Below are positions 59,901 through 64,000 of a DNA stretch of 64,000 nucleotides, piece after piece. Below the pieces are notes generated by a model. It was given only the letters and a program-made list of their open reading frames with translations, had not been told where the DNA came from and did not search any database. The translations under genes were made by a program, and so were the position numbers. The stretch's first letter is position 1. Every line of letters starts with the position of its first letter. The stretch is from Dysidea avara. Its lineage: Eukaryota; Porifera; Demospongiae; Dictyoceratida; Dysideidae. The stretch covers positions 23,087,133-23,151,132 of the forward strand of contig NC_089274.1 of the NCBI RefSeq assembly GCF_963678975.1, written 5' to 3'.

Positions 59901-62470
59901 AAAATTATGTTTGCTACCTTTTAACCTGTACATGTGTGATATGACTGAATTAATCAGATTAGAATATGAATACAGTTGTTGTAGGTCACTGTGAAGTCTA
60001 CAATGTATATGATCTGTAATAATAAGATCATTCCTACAAACTATATCTTGTGTGTGCATGATGTATGCACTGCAAGTGGTTGATTGTGCAATAACTGCAG
60101 CTGGTGCGTATCATTTGATTCATTTCAATCTGCCAAAGCAGCTGCTGTATGTTTAATATCCACAGATTTTCTTTGTGTGTGACTAACTAATGACATTGGG
60201 AAGCCATAATCTAAATGTGAATCATGAATGCATTCATCACATAAGTTGGCAATGGGGATTTTTGTTTATGTCGATTTAGCTGAAACATGCATTTACTGCA
60301 TGTGTCGCAATATAAACAAATATACATTTGATGGTAATGTGCTTCCTATTATATGAAAAAAAAAATCATCGATTGGGTGTGTGTGTATAAGGTGGAGAAG
60401 CTTAGTTTTCACTGATTGAGATGACAAAAGAGTACCTACAGATTTCTCGATGGAGGCTGTAGAAACCTTCCCTCAGAAATGTCTACTTGGTATACACAAT
60501 TTTGTGAACCACTCACATAGCACTATACTTGTTTCCTTTAGCATGCATATCAGTACTGCATGTGCATATAATTTAATGTTTAACCAAGAGTTCATAATGA
60601 ACTCTTCTTCATGTTTGATCCTAGGAGAGTAGCAGTGACTTTGAAGAGTATTAATCTGGATCAACTGTTGTATTTGCACAAAGATAAGTTTTTTTAGGAG
60701 CCTGCATGGTGTTATGTCACTTGTGTATGGTAGCTGTCACATAACCAGTAGAACATATCTACTTATATAAGCTATTATAGCCATTAGCAGCTTTTACTTG
60801 TGGTATACATCTGTACATCCAGATTATTTAGTTAGAATGAACTATATCAGTGCATGTAGTGATAGAGTCTATGTGCCATGTTCTTATGGTTGACAGAAGC
60901 CCTCATGACTGCCAGTATAGTTTCCCACAAAAGCTCCTAGTAATAAAATTAATCCATAGAAGCTCCTTGACTCCTATATACCTTTTTAAAATGCTGTACT
61001 TTCTGTTCTGTCACTGTCGTGGAGTGGTGTATGTTGGTGACCCCATGCAGCTCTTGAAACAAACAGCTGATCAGCTGGCAGAAAGGGAGGAGGAAAAAGA
61101 ATATTTAAAATGTTAGGGCAAATCGCTTGATATCCACTTAGCTCTCACATTTTTCTGATAGGTTATTTCGCACAAAGTCGTCATTCACTCAGATCAGCAT
61201 ACATGCATATACAAAAAATATGTCTTGGGGAAATTTGGTAGTTAACAAAAATTAAATTTCACCAAATCACTTGCGTGAATGCATGCAAGTGGCTAGCAGC
61301 CATGAAGGCTTTAATAACTGATGCCCAAACATATTGTAACTGACTGTTTGGATGCATACATTGGCATACACATTACAAAAGGAAGAATTGAATCAATCCT
61401 TCAGATGAATATTTTGCTATCTGCAAGCATGGTTGCAGAATTTCATGTAACAGTGCTAGTGCCTTGATTCTTAACAACTAGTACACAGTGACATTTTGCC
61501 AAAATCCTATCATATCAAAACCTTTGTCAAATTTTCTGGAATTCCACATAGGTTTTGCCCGTTTCAAGTAAATGTTCAGAATAACACTGCATACTTAGCG
61601 GGTTTATGTGTCATCAGAATGAAGGGCAAATCAAATGATGTGTAGCTAAGTTTTTTTGTGCAGTAATAAAAAAGATCCTTGTATCACTAAATTTACGCAT
61701 TTAGTTACGTAATAAATAATAAAACACATGTTTTCAGCATTTTTTTTTAAACCTGTTAAGCAATATCGGTACAGTTGAATTCTATCTAAATAAACATCCT
61801 TCAGTATGTAGAATGACATACCATTATTAGTTGTTATATTTTGACACCAAGGTAATTAAATTTCCAATAGATTAATGTATGGAGCACGTATCATGTTGTC
61901 ATCTGTCATCAGCAGTGATTAATGTCACTATGGCAATGTTATTACACTTGTACTTGCATTGTATAAAGTAATTCAAGGGCTTTATTTTGTTGCATAGTGT
62001 GCTGTGGGTGCAAATGGTTGTAAATTACCATTTTTGTACGTAATATAAATACATGTATTTTGCACTGGACAAGGAACAGTGAGATTTTTTGATCAATCTG
62101 TGATTCTGTTTGACCAAGGTTGGGTTGCGGAAGAGGATATAAAGCAGATTTAATACACAAGCATGATATGGCTTTCCCGTGGCTGTGGTGGTAACTATTA
62201 TGCTTATCATCAAGAGTCCCTCCCTCTCTATATTATAAACACTTGTTATCGTCTGTTATTTTCTGTAGTGATTACAGAGACATGCACTGTTCTTCATTAA
62301 TTTTGTATCACTGTGTATTGATTGGGTGGAACATAGCTGAAGATGAAGTGTAATGGCCGCTGCACTTTTCAGTATTTGGGGTGCACATGTTCAGATGCAA
62401 AATTAATTTTATGGCTTGTCTGGCATCATTCCTTCTTTTGGTGCAATGCACCAGGGTTCATTATTCATAA
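59901..62470. other. Largely non-coding stretch
   Basis: No gene I can support. One stretch, 61017-61116, reads GVVYVGDPMQLLKQTADQLA then EREEEKEYLKC and a stop, which looks like a charged, possibly coiled-coil terminal exon, but no good acceptor or upstream exon was found. The rest is AT-rich. Confidence 0.4.
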
Positions 62471-62770
62471 AAAAGTTAATAAACAAGTAAAAGGAAAATT
62501 AGAAATTTTATGGATAAAGAAAGTGGTCAAACAAGGGAATAGCAAAAATGTAGCAAAACAAGAGAGGTTGACTATACCTGCATGCAGACTCTAAAGGACA
62601 TTTAATCCTTCATTATTTTAGTTTTGGTTTATAATTACCATTAGTATATCTGCAGGTATAGGCAACCTCTCTTGTTTCACTACATTTTTGCTATTCCCTT
62701 GTTTCACTACTTTTTTATTCTTTGATCCCTAAAATTTCTAATTTTTCCTTCTAATTGTATTATTAGTTTT
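62471..62770. repeat. Hairpin element (~300 bp)
   Basis: The left arm (AAATTAGAAATTTTATGGAT to ACTATACCTGCATGCAGA) pairs with the right arm (ATATCTGCAGGTATAGGCAA to AAAATTTCTAATTTTTCC). Both arms contain repeated AGTRGTNAAACAAG(A/G)GA blocks, shared with the hairpin at 34982-35237. No target duplication fixed. Confidence 0.7.
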
Positions 62771-62773
62771 GAT

Positions 62774-63768
62774 ATGGCACACCAAAAATCTGCCAAAGAA
62801 AAACATCCTTCAAGGTTAGCTACTTTACAAGTATAGGTTCACTAGTGAGTAAGAGCTACGGTACCTTTATTTAATAGAGAGAACTGAGCAATAGTATACA
62901 ACTAGCTGTCATAATCATGAGTAATAGTATCTATTATATCATCATGATGGTGATAGTATCACAACATTTCTAGTAGTTATCAAAGACACTCATGATACAT
63001 GAATAACCCAATTATACACCACAAATCTGATTTTCTATATAGTTATCGTATTACAGTTGCTGTCCATGCTCTACTTACTACCATTATCACGATTGTTACT
63101 CTCATGCACAATCAGTTAATCACCACTATCACTCAGCTCTATTCCTAGCCATGTTCCACCTGTTGTACAGTGTTATAAATGAAGAACATGTAGTATGAGA
63201 AGTGCCTCTGAAGTCTACCACTCACTATACAACACCATGACGGCTCTACATGGCGTACCACCCACAAACACCTATGAGGTAGTGGAGAAAGAGATGAGAC
63301 ACAAAAAAGGACAAAGGTAAGTCTGTAATGCACTGCTACAGTTGGCAAAAACACATGTAGTGATGCTGAACAATGGAGAAATTGTGTATACCAAAGTCAG
63401 TAGAAAATTTATTTAAACTTTTAAAAATTCTGTTGTATAGCTAGTGTTGGGATCATGCATGCACTGACCATGCGTAACCAGTATTGCCAAGCTGTGTCCT
63501 CAGGCTCTCCCTTTAAAACTTTCAAATTTCAAGTGACCGCCTTATACTTTAGTAAAAAATGACAAAATCCTGAATGTAGTTTGGCTGCGGAGACCACAAT
63601 TTGTATTGTTCATGTGACGTCACAACTCTGGAAAAATGGTCCCCAAATATGGAGTTGACTATCCCAAAACCAACTCACCAAGTAGGCGTGACTTCTCTCA
63701 TCACTTGACTGTTCCTTTTTGCAGATCCGTTATCAGTCACAGTTGCGTTGGTATTCCGTGATTGTTGA
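62774..63768 (+). CDS. Candidate small gene, four exons, 80 residues
   Basis: Proposed exons: 62774-62814, 63194-63316, 63361-63395 and 63725-63768, totalling 243 bp. All donors and acceptors are GT-AG with matching phases, including an ideal AG/GTAAGT donor at 63317 and a pyrimidine-rich TTTTTGCAG acceptor. Exon 2 reads MRSASEVYHSLYNTMTALHG, then VPPTNTYEVVEKEMRHKKGQ, which looks protein-like. The rest is SDAEQWRNCVYQ and NPLSVTVALVFRDC before the stop. Family not recognised. The first exon starts four bases after a hairpin element, so the true start may lie elsewhere. The strength is phase agreement; transcript support is lacking. Confidence 0.4.
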
Positions 63769-63847
63769 CAAACGCATCACAATCTGAACTCGAATCTGAA
63801 GCATCTGCTACGGGGCGCCAACCACGCCGGTCGACTAGCTGAATAGC

Positions 63848-63890
63848 ATGAGCCATCTTGAAGTAGATCAGTTGAAGAAGATTGCCGAAG
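63848..63890 (+). CDS. Possible first exon of a gene continuing past the window
   Basis: ATG at 63848 opens MSHLEVDQLKKIAE, followed directly by a GTATGG donor. The overlapping minus strand also has a 39-residue frame from 63856 (MAHAIQLVDRRGWRPVADAS), so orientation is uncertain. The region is CG-richer than its surroundings, as expected for a promoter or first exon. Confidence 0.35.
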
Positions 63891-63976
63891 GTATGGCAAA
63901 ACGAACATAAATTCCTGACCTTACAGAGGTTATACAGCCCCTGGCCTGTTATCATACAGTACGATAGTATTGTATA

Positions 63977-64000
63977 CAGTGGAACCTAGCTCTCATAACA
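63977..64000 (+). mobile_element. Left end of a pogo/Tigger-like element, cut by window edge
   Basis: TA followed by CAGTGGAACCTAGCTCTCAT matches the termini CAGTGAAACCTC at 34829 and CAGTGGGACC at about 18183. Confidence 0.55.

Overview
The window reads as nuclear DNA of an animal, most likely a sponge or another early-branching marine invertebrate. The evidence is AIMP2 and a PRPSAP-type protein (animal genes), a canonical actin with SRF-type promoter boxes, genes with many short GT-AG introns, an AT-rich composition, and a dense load of short DNA transposons, non-LTR retrotransposon remains and tRNA-derived repeats. The sponge assignment is inference. No bacterial operons, CRISPR arrays or certain retrovirus-like elements were seen.

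Layout: (1) 3-1907, the 3' part of a large ankyrin-repeat gene. (2) 3083-18879, COX11 (minus) and RRN3 (plus), head to head across 112 bp; RRN3 has 20 exons, and its third intron of about 7 kb holds several transposons. (3) 19371-20561, a two-exon actin gene (minus) with a TATA box, a CCAAT box and two perfect CArG boxes; a degraded copy of its promoter lies at 22.4-22.6 kb. (4) 24-39 kb, a repeat-rich desert: a 5'-truncated LINE with a hAT element inside it, a 1.27-kb hAT-like element, a frameshifted CARD gene, a 1.56-kb foldback element with arms of about 648 bp, a 4.3-kb pogo-like transposon with a decayed DDE transposase, hairpins, and arrays of a GGTCCGG palindrome. (5) 40900-42020, a diverged, frameshifted actin paralogue that keeps the actin intron position. 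(6) 45333-57788, a compact cluster: an intronless HEAT-repeat gene, AIMP2 (minus, tail to tail with it) and an 11-exon PRPSAP gene head to head with AIMP2 across 99 bp. (7) 57.8-64 kb, mostly non-coding, with a 104-residue hypothetical ORF, a candidate four-exon small gene and the first exon of another gene.

The conserved genes are housekeeping: cytochrome-oxidase assembly (COX11), RNA polymerase I initiation (RRN3), the tRNA-synthetase complex scaffold (AIMP2), PRPP-synthetase regulation (PRPSAP) and cytoskeleton (actin). Exon chains for COX11, RRN3, actin, AIMP2 and PRPSAP were read by eye; splice phases agree throughout and the totals divide by three.

The least explained signal is a short dispersed motif, TGACTGTTCTATTAGAGTA, present in about 25 more or less diverged copies on both strands. 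It is often paired or in tandem, and lies both inside transposons and in host introns and intergenic DNA.
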